Shown in pieces: positions 1 to 6,702 of a stretch of 20,463 nt of DNA (its first letter is position 1; each line of letters begins with the position of its first letter). The stretch covers positions 1-20,463 of the IMG/VR virus record IMGVR_UViG_3300035670_001463; one strand, given 5' to 3'. The position numbers and the translations under genes are program-made. Source of the stretch: a virus. The notes beneath the pieces are model-generated. The model did no database searches and was not told the origin of the DNA. It saw only the letters and a program-made list of their open reading frames with translations.

Positions 1-115
1 GAGCCCATCCACCACCAACACGACTGGCCTCAGCAGCGGCTCTCTCTTGCATCGCTGCCTGCCTTGCCTGCATTATCTGCTCTGGGCTATAACCGAATAA
101 AGGTTGCTGTGCCAT
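1..115 (-). CDS. Partial virion protein, 5' end only
   Basis: Only the first 38 codons are in the window; the gene runs off the left edge. The protein begins MAQQPLFGYSPEQIMQARQA and continues with a glutamine-, arginine- and alanine-rich stretch. The ATG at 115 follows the stop of the 407-aa gene by 9 bases, and AAGGAATAAAC in front of it is a reasonable ribosome binding site. The composition resembles the N-termini of internal virion or DNA-ejection proteins that follow the tail genes in short-tailed phages. That is inference from place and composition; no domain can be recognised in so short a piece. Confidence 0.7.
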   Translation of the reverse strand, partial: MAQQPLFGYSPEQIMQARQAAMQERAAAEASRVGGGWA

Positions 116-124
116 GTTTATTCC

Positions 125-1348
125 TTAATCAATGAATCCTGCGTTTTGCATTCTAAGCATATCGGCCTGTGACATCCCTGAAGGGCCAACAGTGCTTACT
201 TGGTAGGGGCTAAACATACCGCCAACACCAAATGGGTTAGATATGTTTGAGCCTCTTAATTGGCCTAAAACATCTCTGAATGCACCGTATTGTGTTCCTA
301 GCGCCACTTGCTGACCGCCTAAGCGTGTAGACGCAGCGTCTAAGCCACCACGTAGTAGTGCTTGCCCTGCGGCTGAACCAGCAGTAGCAGTTCTACCACC
401 CAACTGTGCGCCAATGTCAAGCGGTTGTTGACCAAGGTTCTCAATCGTCTGAGCAAGACCAAGTTGAGTTTGGATCGGAGCCATTGCCTGAGTTTGGTAC
501 TGAGGAATAAGGCCAAGCAACTGAGCACCTGTACCAAACAACCCTGTACCAAGTTGAATATCTTCAGCAAGCCTAGCCCTAGCAAGATTCTCTGCTTGTT
601 GACGAGCAGTGATACCAGCAGCACCCAACTGAGTACCAAGGCCAATATCCTGTTGCAACTCTTGACGAGCACGTTCACGAGCCTGTGCAGCCAATGCCAA
701 ATCTTGTTGACCACGGGCTTGCGCCAATGAGAACAACTCTGGCTGACCCATATCACCAACACTAAGACCAGCCCTCCCACGACCAAACACTGAGGATGCT
801 AGACGCTGTTCTTCACGCTGACGGACAGGATCTAACATTGCTTGCTGTTCAGCAAAGTAACTCTGAGCAGCGGCAGTAGGATCATATGATGTCGGTGTTA
901 CCTGCTGGCCTAACATCCCTAGTTGCTGTGCGTAAGCAAGTTCCTCTGGGGATGCTTGCCTTGATACATCCCTAGGTAACAGTTGACCAGCAAGGCCAAA
1001 CAACCCTGGTACAGCGCCTCTGATAGCACCTAACTCAGCACCAGCGCCAAGAGCAGTTTCGAGCGACCCTGGAGCAACACCGAGTAGCCTCTCCTGTAGT
1101 GCTTGTAACTCAGGCGAGACGGTGTAACCAGCGCTGGTAAGTCTACCCTGGTCATCAAAGCCAAATTGACTTTGACCAAATCGGGTTGTTATACCTACTG
1201 GTCTAAATCGAGCTTCTTCGGCAGCGATTCGTGCTGCTTCTAACTGAGCATCGGCGGCAGTACCAGCGGCTCTTTCAGCGGCTTTACCAGCCTGTCTGCT
1301 TGCGAGCATTGAACCACCGGCAATAATTGCGGCTGCTGCGATTGGCAT
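125..1348 (-). CDS. Virion-associated protein, possible internal/DNA-ejection protein
   Basis: This 407-aa protein has a short hydrophobic Ala/Ile/Gly N-terminus (residues 2-17), then a mostly helical Ala/Gln/Leu/Gly-rich body with many QQ and ARxR segments and few cysteines, and a Gly/Pro/Phe-rich C-terminus. The ATG at 1348 has a strong AAGGAG ribosome binding site that overlaps the last codons of the upstream cupin gene, so the two are translated from one message. I do not recognise a named family. The place (after the nozzle and fibre genes), the Q/A-rich composition and the hydrophobic N-terminus fit internal virion proteins that leave the capsid with the DNA. A minor tail protein is an alternative. 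Confidence 0.6.
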   Translation of the reverse strand: MPIAAAAIIAGGSMLASRQAGKAAERAAGTAADAQLEAARIAAEEARFRPVGITTRFGQSQFGFDDQGRLTSAGYTVSPELQALQERLLGVAPGSLETALGAGAELGAIRGAVPGLFGLAGQLLPRDVSRQASPEELAYAQQLGMLGQQVTPTSYDPTAAAQSYFAEQQAMLDPVRQREEQRLASSVFGRGRAGLSVGDMGQPELFSLAQARGQQDLALAAQARERARQELQQDIGLGTQLGAAGITARQQAENLARARLAEDIQLGTGLFGTGAQLLGLIPQYQTQAMAPIQTQLGLAQTIENLGQQPLDIGAQLGGRTATAGSAAGQALLRGGLDAASTRLGGQQVALGTQYGAFRDVLGQLRGSNISNPFGVGGMFSPYQVSTVGPSGMSQADMLRMQNAGFID

Positions 1349-1352
1349 AATA

Positions 1353-1646
1353 TTACTCCTTAATTAAAACTTTGTCTACTACATCAGGATCTGTTTCGGA
1401 TGTAGCGTGGATACAGTACCAAACACAATCTTCTAGTGCTATAACCCCATGATGCTTGTTTGCTTCTATATTTAAACAAGCAGGGGCAGTTACTTCAAAT
1501 TCTTTATCATCAACTAAAACAAGAACTTTACCTTTAGCAAGAATACTTAAATGATCATAGTTATGTTTATGTTGAATAAGCCTGGTTCCTTTTTCAAACA
1601 TAACTTCTTTTGCGTACAAACCAGAAGAAAAATGATGATTTATCAT
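1353..1646 (-). CDS. Cupin-fold protein
   Basis: This 97-aa single-domain protein looks like a small cupin. The first motif has His26 and His28 (QHKHN), a third histidine at 32 where cupins often have Glu, and Gly39 before a beta strand. The second motif has His65 and His66 in NKHHGV. These could bind one metal ion. The ATG at 1646 overlaps the stop of the gene before it (TAATG), so translation is probably coupled. Cupins in phage genomes have no fixed role; they may be dioxygenase-like enzymes, sugar binding or isomerising proteins, or structural. Its place between chaperone-like genes and a virion gene does not decide this. Catalysis is not shown, as the Glu of the classic motif is absent. 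Confidence 0.65.
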   Translation of the reverse strand: MINHHFSSGLYAKEVMFEKGTRLIQHKHNYDHLSILAKGKVLVLVDDKEFEVTAPACLNIEANKHHGVIALEDCVWYCIHATSETDPDVVDKVLIKE

Positions 1647-1828
1647 TAAGAATACCTTGCTTTTATCTCAGCAACTTTATCTAACCAAACTTGTATATCT
1701 ATTTCACCACGTTGTGCTTTGAAGAACAACGGATCTGCTTCATTTAAGTATGCGGTTTTCCTTTGTTGCTTAACCAATTCTTCTTTTAGTTGATTTGCTT
1801 TTGTCTCGTCTACTTTAATTAAACTCAT
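1646..1828 (-). CDS. Small conserved phage protein, possible tail-fibre chaperone partner
   Basis: I place the start at the ATG at 1828 (MSLIKVDETK, 60 aa), not at an upstream in-frame start at 1849, because GGAGGGGAATCAA lies directly before 1828. The product is charged and helical, with the motif EADPLFFKAQRGEID and a C-terminal VWLDKVAEIKARY. It overlaps the end of the 79-aa gene by 14 bases. Pairs of small proteins like these often follow fibre genes in phages and help fold or assemble the fibre. The 'DPLFFKxQRGE...VWLxKVxEIKxRY' pattern is one I associate with phage genomes, but I cannot name its family with certainty. Confidence 0.6.
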   Translation of the reverse strand: MSLIKVDETKANQLKEELVKQQRKTAYLNEADPLFFKAQRGEIDIQVWLDKVAEIKARYS

Positions 1829-2054
1829 TTGATTCCCCTCCAACACCATCAGTTAGATCGTTTTCATTAACATCCCAAGCCTCTTGAGGAACATTCAAAG
1901 GCAGGTCTGAGTAATCAATTATTTTAAACTTCTTACCGTAAGGAACATCCTTAATTGCAATTTCCATTAAGGTATGGGTTTGTAGTGCGTCCTCTGATGG
2001 GATTACAACAGCAACAACACCGTTATCTTGTTTGTATATAACAACTTGGCTCAT
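1815..2054 (-). CDS. Fibre-associated small protein (tail-fibre assembly-like)
   Basis: This 79-aa protein begins MSQVVIYKQDNGVVAVVIPS and ends with the acidic, Gly-rich WDVNENDLTDGVGGESNEFN. The N-terminal part alternates short beta strands (VVIYKQ, VVAVVIP), with KFKIIDYSDLP in the middle. Proteins of this kind usually sit directly behind a phage fibre gene, as here behind the 325-aa fibre, and are thought to act in fibre assembly. The ATG at 2054 has an AGGTGACTT ribosome binding site. The family role is inference from position and general likeness; no catalytic residues are seen. Confidence 0.55.
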   Translation of the reverse strand: MSQVVIYKQDNGVVAVVIPSEDALQTHTLMEIAIKDVPYGKKFKIIDYSDLPLNVPQEAWDVNENDLTDGVGGESNEFN

Positions 2055-2061
2055 AAGTCAC

Positions 2062-3039
2062 CTATCTAAAGAAAGCAACGCAAACATATTCTGCGTTATT
2101 TAAAATACCTAAAGAACCAACACCACCACCAGTAGAAATATACATTCTACAAGCACCTGTTGTTGGAGCAACATTATAAGCGATTCCAACAGAAAGTGCT
2201 TGGTGTTGTTCGTTACCAGAAGAACTTGTGACTACAGCATAGTTAGTATCAGGCATTGCTGTTGTAAAGTTAATTGTGAAGTCACCAGAACCATTAGCAG
2301 TAAAACTAGATACATTACCGCTTGCTCTAATTGTTGATCCTTGACTTTGCCATATATTAGCCCAAGCCCTTGCTGAATATGACGGAGCAGATCCAGATGC
2401 TGTTGATAACTTTGCAGGACTACCAGATGACCAAGTAGTACCGTTAGACACCAAAGCATTTCCGCTAGTTCCTGGTGCTATTGAGGTTATAGCAGATGTC
2501 CCATTACCAACTAGAACATTGTTAGCGGTGTGTGTTGTAGCACCAGTACCTCCTTTACTAACAGGAAGAGTGCCAGTGGTGTCAGACTGATCTAAACGAA
2601 CTGTAAGAGTATTACTAGCACCGCTGATTGTTTTACCAGTTATTGTCCCTGTTGCTGTCCTTTCAGTTGTAATAGCGCTTGTTACAAAAGCAGTGGTAGC
2701 TATTTGTGTTGTATTAGTGCCAGCAGACGCTGTTGGTGCGGCAGGTGTGCCGGTAAAAGTGGGAGACGCTAAGGGGGCTTTCTCGGCGATATCCTGAGCA
2801 ATACGATTAACTACATAAGCAGTGCTAGCAATTTGAGTATTGTTAGTAGCAGTAGATGCTGTTGGTGCTAAAGGAGTACCAGTAAAAGTAGGACTATCAC
2901 TTTCTGTTTTAGAAGCAATAGCAGATGCAATAGCATTAAACTCTGTATCTATTTCAGTGCCTTTAACAATCTTTGCAGGATTACCACTGGCAAGTGAATC
3001 CTTTACAGCAAAGTTAGTGGCTTTGACATAATTTGCCAA
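2062..3039 (-). CDS. Tail fibre-like structural protein with internal repeats
   Basis: This 325-aa protein starts at a TTG (3039), chosen because AAGGAG lies 7 bases before it and MANYVKATNF with DTEFNAIASAIASK is a typical attachment N-terminus of phage fibres. Two repeats follow, SPTFTGTPLAPTAS (49-62) and SPTFTGTPAAPTAS (92-105), each ending in NTQIA(S/T)TA(Y/F)V. Residues 158-185 carry the KGGTGA...NVLVGNGTSAITS element common in fibre shafts. The C-terminal part, from IRASGNVSSF (237-246) through MPDTNYAVV (262-270), looks like a receptor-facing beta domain. It probably forms a trimeric fibre or tail spike on the virion surface. Ser/Thr/Ala bias is strong. Confidence 0.75.
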   Translation of the reverse strand: MANYVKATNFAVKDSLASGNPAKIVKGTEIDTEFNAIASAIASKTESDSPTFTGTPLAPTASTATNNTQIASTAYVVNRIAQDIAEKAPLASPTFTGTPAAPTASAGTNTTQIATTAFVTSAITTERTATGTITGKTISGASNTLTVRLDQSDTTGTLPVSKGGTGATTHTANNVLVGNGTSAITSIAPGTSGNALVSNGTTWSSGSPAKLSTASGSAPSYSARAWANIWQSQGSTIRASGNVSSFTANGSGDFTINFTTAMPDTNYAVVTSSSGNEQHQALSVGIAYNVAPTTGACRMYISTGGGVGSLGILNNAEYVCVAFFR

Positions 3040-3050
3040 TTTAAATCTCC

Positions 3051-4676
3051 TTAGATTATTGTACGACCTTGTTTAATACCAACATCAATCTTCTGTATAG
3101 ATAACGGATTGCCTGCAATGTCACTCTCAATACCTAATTGCATTATAGCACCATTACCAGAAGCATTGACAAAGAATTTCTCTAAGATAATACCACCAGC
3201 GTACTCAGCGATGTTATATTCACCAACACCATATTCATAACTAGTGCCACCAGCAAGTACCTTAGTCTGTGCAAAGAAGTTTTCAGAATAGTCAAAACCA
3301 TACTTCACTGCAACCTCAGCACCAGAACCACCAATAACAACCATGCCTATTTTCTTTAGTATCTTTAGTTGGTTTGGTTGCTCAAAGTCAAAATGGTTAG
3401 TAAAATACTCCATACGATATGACGAAGCATTATCGTAGTGACCAAAATACTTACCAATGTATCCAGGCTTGCCTATAAGTAGCTCTTTAGCATCATTAAC
3501 TACAAAGGCCCTAGGATCAATACTATTCCATTGTGTTACTCGATACGAACCATCTTGCATCGGTGCTCTGGTGTCAAAGCAATACACAATATTAGATGTT
3601 GGTAACGCTAACAGATAGAAAGCATCTCTACTATAGTATACACCTTTAATTGCAGCAGTGTTACTCTCTGATGCAACATTAGCAATCAAATCGTCTCGTA
3701 CATTCTTAGACAAGTCTCTAAATGGTAGTGATTTCTCTTGAATGATTCGTGTCAAACTACGAACACCAGTGTCAGACAAGAAGATAATGTCAGTACCGGT
3801 AGAAACTACAGAATCCCTAGCGATACAACCAACATTAGGAATATAATCAGCAAGAGTCAACTGAGTTACATCGATAGGGTTAGCATAGACAGCAATGTTA
3901 TTCCTACCAAAGATAATCAAGAATCCGTTATGTGCTGCTAATGCTACAATCTTATCGTTGTTAGGGAAGACAGCATTGAGTGACAAAGAGCCACTATCAC
4001 CGCCTTGGAAGTCAGAACCATCAAGCAATCTACTAAAGTATACAGTCTGTCTATCGTTAGCCATATCAGCCAACCATATACGACCATACGCTGCTAATGC
4101 ACAGTTAGGTACAAAGTCAGTAGTAGTGTATCCTGCTGGTAATGTTCCAATATCACCTAAGCGTTGGAATCCAAAAGTACCACTGTCATGTGAATGTGGA
4201 TCAGCACTGCCAGAGACAGGTAACTCATGATAAACCAGCACCGGATGGTTTGCCTGTGCTAAGTACACATGAGGCTCTGCCGCTGCTCCATCACCATAAG
4301 GCAACGACGCCCCTTGCCAGTGGTTAGCAGTGATGGTTACTGATACATTAGCATTGTTAGCAGCATTACGGATGGTAGCGGTAGTCATTGTCGTAGTACC
4401 GGTAAACAACTTATTGTTACCAGCACTAAGAAGAACATTACCACCAGTCTTAACCATCTCAAACAAGAACTGTACAGGGTTAGCACTACCAAGATCAGTG
4501 TTGACTGTGGTGTTTACAGGAGTCCAACCACGCCTAGAGCCGATACGACCATACTGATCGATAACACAATTGTTAGCAGTTAAAGCAAACCCTGAAGATA
4601 GTTGAACACTGCTGTCTTGAGTGTTTAACCCAAGAAACCCTGGAGCAGAGATACTACCTGTCTGTAATGGTCTCAT
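3051..4676 (-). CDS. Tail nozzle / tubular protein B-like (probable beta-propeller)
   Basis: I start at the ATG at 4676 (MRPLQTGSISAPGFLGLNTQ, 541 aa) because it overlaps the stop of the upstream adaptor gene as TAATG. An in-frame ATG at 4691 would extend the protein backwards into that gene. The sequence has repeated beta segments and loops typical of a propeller: NNCVIDQYGRIGSRRGW near the N-terminus, then GRIWLADMANDRQTVYFSRL, FLIIFGRNNIAVYA, SDTGVRSLTRI and YCFDTRAP. Proteins of this size and N-terminus, placed after an adaptor of about 220 aa, form the nozzle or stabilisation complex of short-tailed phages (T7 gp12- or P22 gp10-like). The assignment rests on these features and gene order, not on a search. 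Confidence 0.75.
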   Translation of the reverse strand: MRPLQTGSISAPGFLGLNTQDSSVQLSSGFALTANNCVIDQYGRIGSRRGWTPVNTTVNTDLGSANPVQFLFEMVKTGGNVLLSAGNNKLFTGTTTMTTATIRNAANNANVSVTITANHWQGASLPYGDGAAAEPHVYLAQANHPVLVYHELPVSGSADPHSHDSGTFGFQRLGDIGTLPAGYTTTDFVPNCALAAYGRIWLADMANDRQTVYFSRLLDGSDFQGGDSGSLSLNAVFPNNDKIVALAAHNGFLIIFGRNNIAVYANPIDVTQLTLADYIPNVGCIARDSVVSTGTDIIFLSDTGVRSLTRIIQEKSLPFRDLSKNVRDDLIANVASESNTAAIKGVYYSRDAFYLLALPTSNIVYCFDTRAPMQDGSYRVTQWNSIDPRAFVVNDAKELLIGKPGYIGKYFGHYDNASSYRMEYFTNHFDFEQPNQLKILKKIGMVVIGGSGAEVAVKYGFDYSENFFAQTKVLAGGTSYEYGVGEYNIAEYAGGIILEKFFVNASGNGAIMQLGIESDIAGNPLSIQKIDVGIKQGRTII

Positions 4677-5338
4677 TAGTAACCAACCCAAGTGATTTCA
4701 TCAGGATAACGGTTAGCCTCAGCAGCGATGTGATCTGACAGCGACTGTAGATACAACTGATATGCTTCAGTGCTGTTGATACCAGAATCCTCACCACGCT
4801 CTAACAATGCCTTGGAATAGGCCAAAAACTCGATAGGTTCGGCTGGCACAATAATTTGATCTGTGCTAGCAGACAAAGGCAGCGTAGGCTTGATGACGTT
4901 AAAATACAGGTTATAGACGCCATCAGGAACAGGATAGACATCTACCAATGTATCACCATCAGCAGTAACACCATTAAAGTTAAATAACTCTGGAGCACCA
5001 CGCTGTACAGGATTACCAGCGTTAAGAAACAACTCGTTCATCTTAGTGGTTGTTTCCATCGTCATTGTCCAGTTACTTTGCTCATTGATTACATCAATAA
5101 GACGAAAGCGTTGACCAATGCCTTGTAGAACATAGGTAAACAAATCAGCAGTGGTTTGAACAGGAATAGTCTCTGATAACGCATTCCAGTTATAGGCATC
5201 CTCTACTTGACGCTTTGCATCATTAACAAACCTACCAATCAACTTAGAGTAGGAAGTGTCAGTAACAGCAGTAACTTCGTTCTCACGAAGCCTAATCAAT
5301 ACATTATTAACTGTTTCAAGATAAGTTTGGTTAGCCAT
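4676..5338 (-). CDS. Head-tail adaptor (tail tubular protein A-like)
   Basis: This 220-aa protein begins with a helical segment (YLETVNNVLIRLRENEV) followed by LIGRFVNDAKRQVEDAYNWN, which is characteristic of T7 gp11-like tubular protein A, the adaptor binding beneath the portal. A central beta-rich part contains RGAPELFNFNG and DVYPVPDGVYNLYF, and helices return at the C-terminus (EPIEFLAYSKALLERGED). It forms the ring linking portal and nozzle in short-tailed virions. It abuts the stop of the previous gene and shares TAATG with the next, the nozzle-like gene, as expected for products used together. Confidence 0.8.
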   Translation of the reverse strand: MANQTYLETVNNVLIRLRENEVTAVTDTSYSKLIGRFVNDAKRQVEDAYNWNALSETIPVQTTADLFTYVLQGIGQRFRLIDVINEQSNWTMTMETTTKMNELFLNAGNPVQRGAPELFNFNGVTADGDTLVDVYPVPDGVYNLYFNVIKPTLPLSASTDQIIVPAEPIEFLAYSKALLERGEDSGINSTEAYQLYLQSLSDHIAAEANRYPDEITWVGY

Positions 5339-5584
5339 TTAGCAATCCCATTTCTTTAGTGCCAGTGCCTTCCTTGTAGGTCTGCCTTTCTCGTCCTTCA
5401 TTGGACCAGACACACCTGACATCCTTGCACAGAATGATTTCCTTCGTTTAGCAGCAGTGGGTGACTTTGCTGCTTCCTTGGCTGATACTGGTGGTTTAAG
5501 ATTAGCACCTTCAGTACGCTTGAAGTAATCTCGACCCTTCTGGTTCAAACCACCTTCTTTGTTCTGATATGCCTTCTTAACCAT
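5339..5584 (-). CDS. Small basic conserved phage protein (DUF6321-like)
   Basis: This 81-aa lysine-rich protein has the pattern KKAYQNKEGGLNQKGRDYFK, GANLKPPVSAKEA, RRKSFCARMSGVSGPMKDEK and a C-terminal KALALKKWDC. I recall this as a short conserved phage family (DUF6321) of unknown function; the name is from memory. It has two cysteines, at 52 and at the very end. It starts at 5584 inside the TAATG overlap with the 64-aa gene. The strong positive charge suggests binding to nucleic acid or to an acidic virion surface, but this is inference. Confidence 0.7.
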   Translation of the reverse strand: MVKKAYQNKEGGLNQKGRDYFKRTEGANLKPPVSAKEAAKSPTAAKRRKSFCARMSGVSGPMKDEKGRPTRKALALKKWDC

Positions 5585-5778
5585 TATGTTTGATCCTTTT
5601 TACTGATAGGAAGACAAACACCTTCAATCATATCTACTTCTATTTCTGATTCAATCTTATGTATAGCCCTCATAGCAACAGATTGACACTCTCGTTCGCT
5701 GTAGAAGTTTTCATCAGACTTCCAGAAGGCACATTGACCATCAATACAGAAAACAACCACAGCGATAAAGAATTTCAT
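5584..5778 (-). CDS. Small Cys-containing protein, possibly exported
   Basis: This 64-aa protein begins [18 protein letters not shown], a short basic start followed by a hydrophobic stretch (residues 3-12) that could be a signal peptide or weak membrane anchor. Cysteines at 11, 16, 31 and 55 could form disulfides if exported. The rest is charged, and [14 protein letters not shown] is probably helical. The ATG at 5778 overlaps the TGA of the 44-aa gene (ATGA) and its stop overlaps the next start (TAATG), so translation is coupled both ways. Function is unknown. A spanin-like or periplasmic role is conceivable given the holin-like gene nearby, but nothing shows it. Confidence 0.6.
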   Translation of the reverse strand: MKFFIAVVVFCIDGQCAFWKSDENFYSERECQSVAMRAIHKIESEIEVDMIEGVCLPISKKDQT

Positions 5779-5909
5779 TTTTTCTTCTTAGCCTTCCTTG
5801 CTGTTGACAAAGCAATTGCGATTGCTTGCTTTTGAGGCTTCCCTGACTTCATTTCCTTACGGATGTTCTCAGAGATCGTCTTCTTAGAGTATCCTTGCTT
5901 CAGCGGCAT
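5775..5909 (-). CDS. 44-aa basic conserved phage microprotein (DUF6496-like)
   Basis: The translation starts [20 protein letters not shown] and continues [24 protein letters not shown]. The pattern 'PLKxGxSxKTISxNIRxEMxxGKPxKQAxAIALSxAR' is a recurrent phage microprotein that I recall as DUF6496; the number is from memory. It is extremely lysine-rich with one amphipathic helix, so nucleic acid binding or virion packing is possible but unproven. The ATG at 5909 overlaps the TAA of the 52-aa gene (TAATG) and its TGA overlaps the next ATG. At 45 codons it is below the length cut-off of many gene finders. Confidence 0.75.
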   Translation of the reverse strand: MPLKQGYSKKTISENIRKEMKSGKPQKQAIAIALSTARKAKKKK

Positions 5910-6067
5910 TACTTCTTCCTTTTCTTTGCTGTCTTAGCAGCGTCTTTGAAGTCTTGTGCCGATGGAGCGCCTTTGCTACCTACCTTACGCATACGCTCAC
6001 CAGAACCCTCAGCAATGCGCTTACGCTTGGCTTGGATGTTAGCGTACAGTCCTGGTTTAGTAGCCAC
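5909..6067 (-). CDS. 52-aa basic conserved phage microprotein (GTG start)
   Basis: The gene starts at GTG 6067 and encodes [20 protein letters not shown] followed by [20 protein letters not shown] and [12 protein letters not shown]. The '[37 protein letters not shown]' pattern is one I associate with environmental phage genomes, usually beside the 44-aa protein above. It is highly positively charged. The GTG lies within the last codons of the 36-aa gene (11-base overlap), and AAAGAGAAGAAG in front may serve as a ribosome binding site. Function is unknown. It was found by reading the frame directly, as it is short and lacks an ATG start. Confidence 0.7.
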   Translation of the reverse strand: MATKPGLYANIQAKRKRIAEGSGERMRKVGSKGAPSAQDFKDAAKTAKKRKK

Positions 6068-6167
6068 GCTTCACCTTCTTCTCTTTCATGCCACCAGACT
6101 TCTTCATACACTTACCAGCTTTCTTACACTTTGCAGGACTAGGACAACCAGGACAAGGTTTAAACAT
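6057..6167 (-). CDS. 36-aa Cys-rich basic microprotein, possible metal binder
   Basis: The protein is MFKPCPGCPSPAKCKKAGKC followed by [16 protein letters not shown]. Cysteines at 5, 8, 14 and 20 (CPGC, C-x5-C) could bind one zinc ion. The rest is mainly Lys and Gly. The ATG at 6167 has a strong AAAGGAG ribosome binding site starting right after the stop of the 116-aa gene, which supports real translation. The gene overlaps the next (52 aa). The function is unknown; a tiny zinc knuckle in a run of basic microproteins could bind nucleic acid, which is inference. Confidence 0.65.
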   Translation of the reverse strand: MFKPCPGCPSPAKCKKAGKCMKKSGGMKEKKVKRGY

Positions 6168-6177
6168 AGTAACTCCT

Positions 6178-6528
6178 TTAGGTATTAAACTGAACTGCTA
6201 ACTTAGGATCTAACTCTAGTGATACAATGAAGGTAAAAGTAGTAAGGTTATCTTGCTGTTCTACTCGAATCTCATCACCTTCTTCTAATACTACATAAGC
6301 ACCGCCATTCCACTGTACCCATTCACCAGCATTGAATGTTTTACTTACTATTCCATATTCTTCGTTAGTGGTTTTATCATACCAATACACTGAAGCAGTT
6401 TTATTGTTAGCACCTACGTTAGCAACATAGAGTAGGTTCCATAATGCTGTCTGGTGCGTAGGAACAGTATAAATAGTTTCCTTAGCAGCAGTGGCTTTAG
6501 TCTTGCCTTTACTAATCTTTCTTGACAT
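6178..6528 (-). CDS. Beta-rich small protein, probable virion component
   Basis: This 116-aa protein has a basic Ser/Thr N-terminus (MSRKISKGKTKATAAKETIY) and then alternating strands: TALWNLLYVANV, TASVYWYDKTTNEEYGIV, EWVQWNGGAYVVLEEGDEIRV and TFTFIVSLEL. That is compatible with one beta-sandwich domain. The ATG at 6528 has AGGAAAGAACA before it and overlaps the end of the holin-like gene by 17 bases. I do not recognise a named family. Similar short beta proteins in this part of phage genomes are often minor virion or tail proteins, so that is the most likely role. Confidence 0.6.
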   Translation of the reverse strand: MSRKISKGKTKATAAKETIYTVPTHQTALWNLLYVANVGANNKTASVYWYDKTTNEEYGIVSKTFNAGEWVQWNGGAYVVLEEGDEIRVEQQDNLTTFTFIVSLELDPKLAVQFNT

Positions 6529-6700
6529 TGTTCTTTCCTAACCAGCCTCTTACTGTGTCGGTTTCGTAGATGCGAAATAAAGTCCACACAATCGTTAGTA
6601 AAGCCGCTATAGCCGGTAACACTTCTGCTAGTGTCCCTACCACAGTTACCAGTGATACTGCATCACCAGCAGCTTTAGCAGTTTCATGTTGCATTGCCAT
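6512..6700 (-). CDS. Small membrane protein, putative holin
   Basis: This 62-aa protein has one strong hydrophobic segment (about residues 17-45, ending AIAALLTIVWTLFRIYETD), a short polar N-terminus (MAMQHETAKA) and a basic C-terminus (RGWLGKNNVKKD). Small size, one membrane helix and charged tail are usual for phage holins, which make inner-membrane holes at the end of infection. The motif VGTLAEVLPAIAALLTIVW...RIYETDTV resembles holin-like proteins of short-tailed phages. No endolysin gene is in this window, so the pairing cannot be tested. AAAGGATTAAGT precedes the ATG at 6700. The role is probable, not shown. Confidence 0.6.
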   Translation of the reverse strand: MAMQHETAKAAGDAVSLVTVVGTLAEVLPAIAALLTIVWTLFRIYETDTVRGWLGKNNVKKD

Positions 6701-6702
6701 AC

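Noticed and set aside
4676-4691. Upstream start for the nozzle-like protein at 4691
   Set aside because: It lies within the adaptor coding sequence, while ATG 4676 is in a TAATG overlap and begins with the usual MRPLQTGSI.
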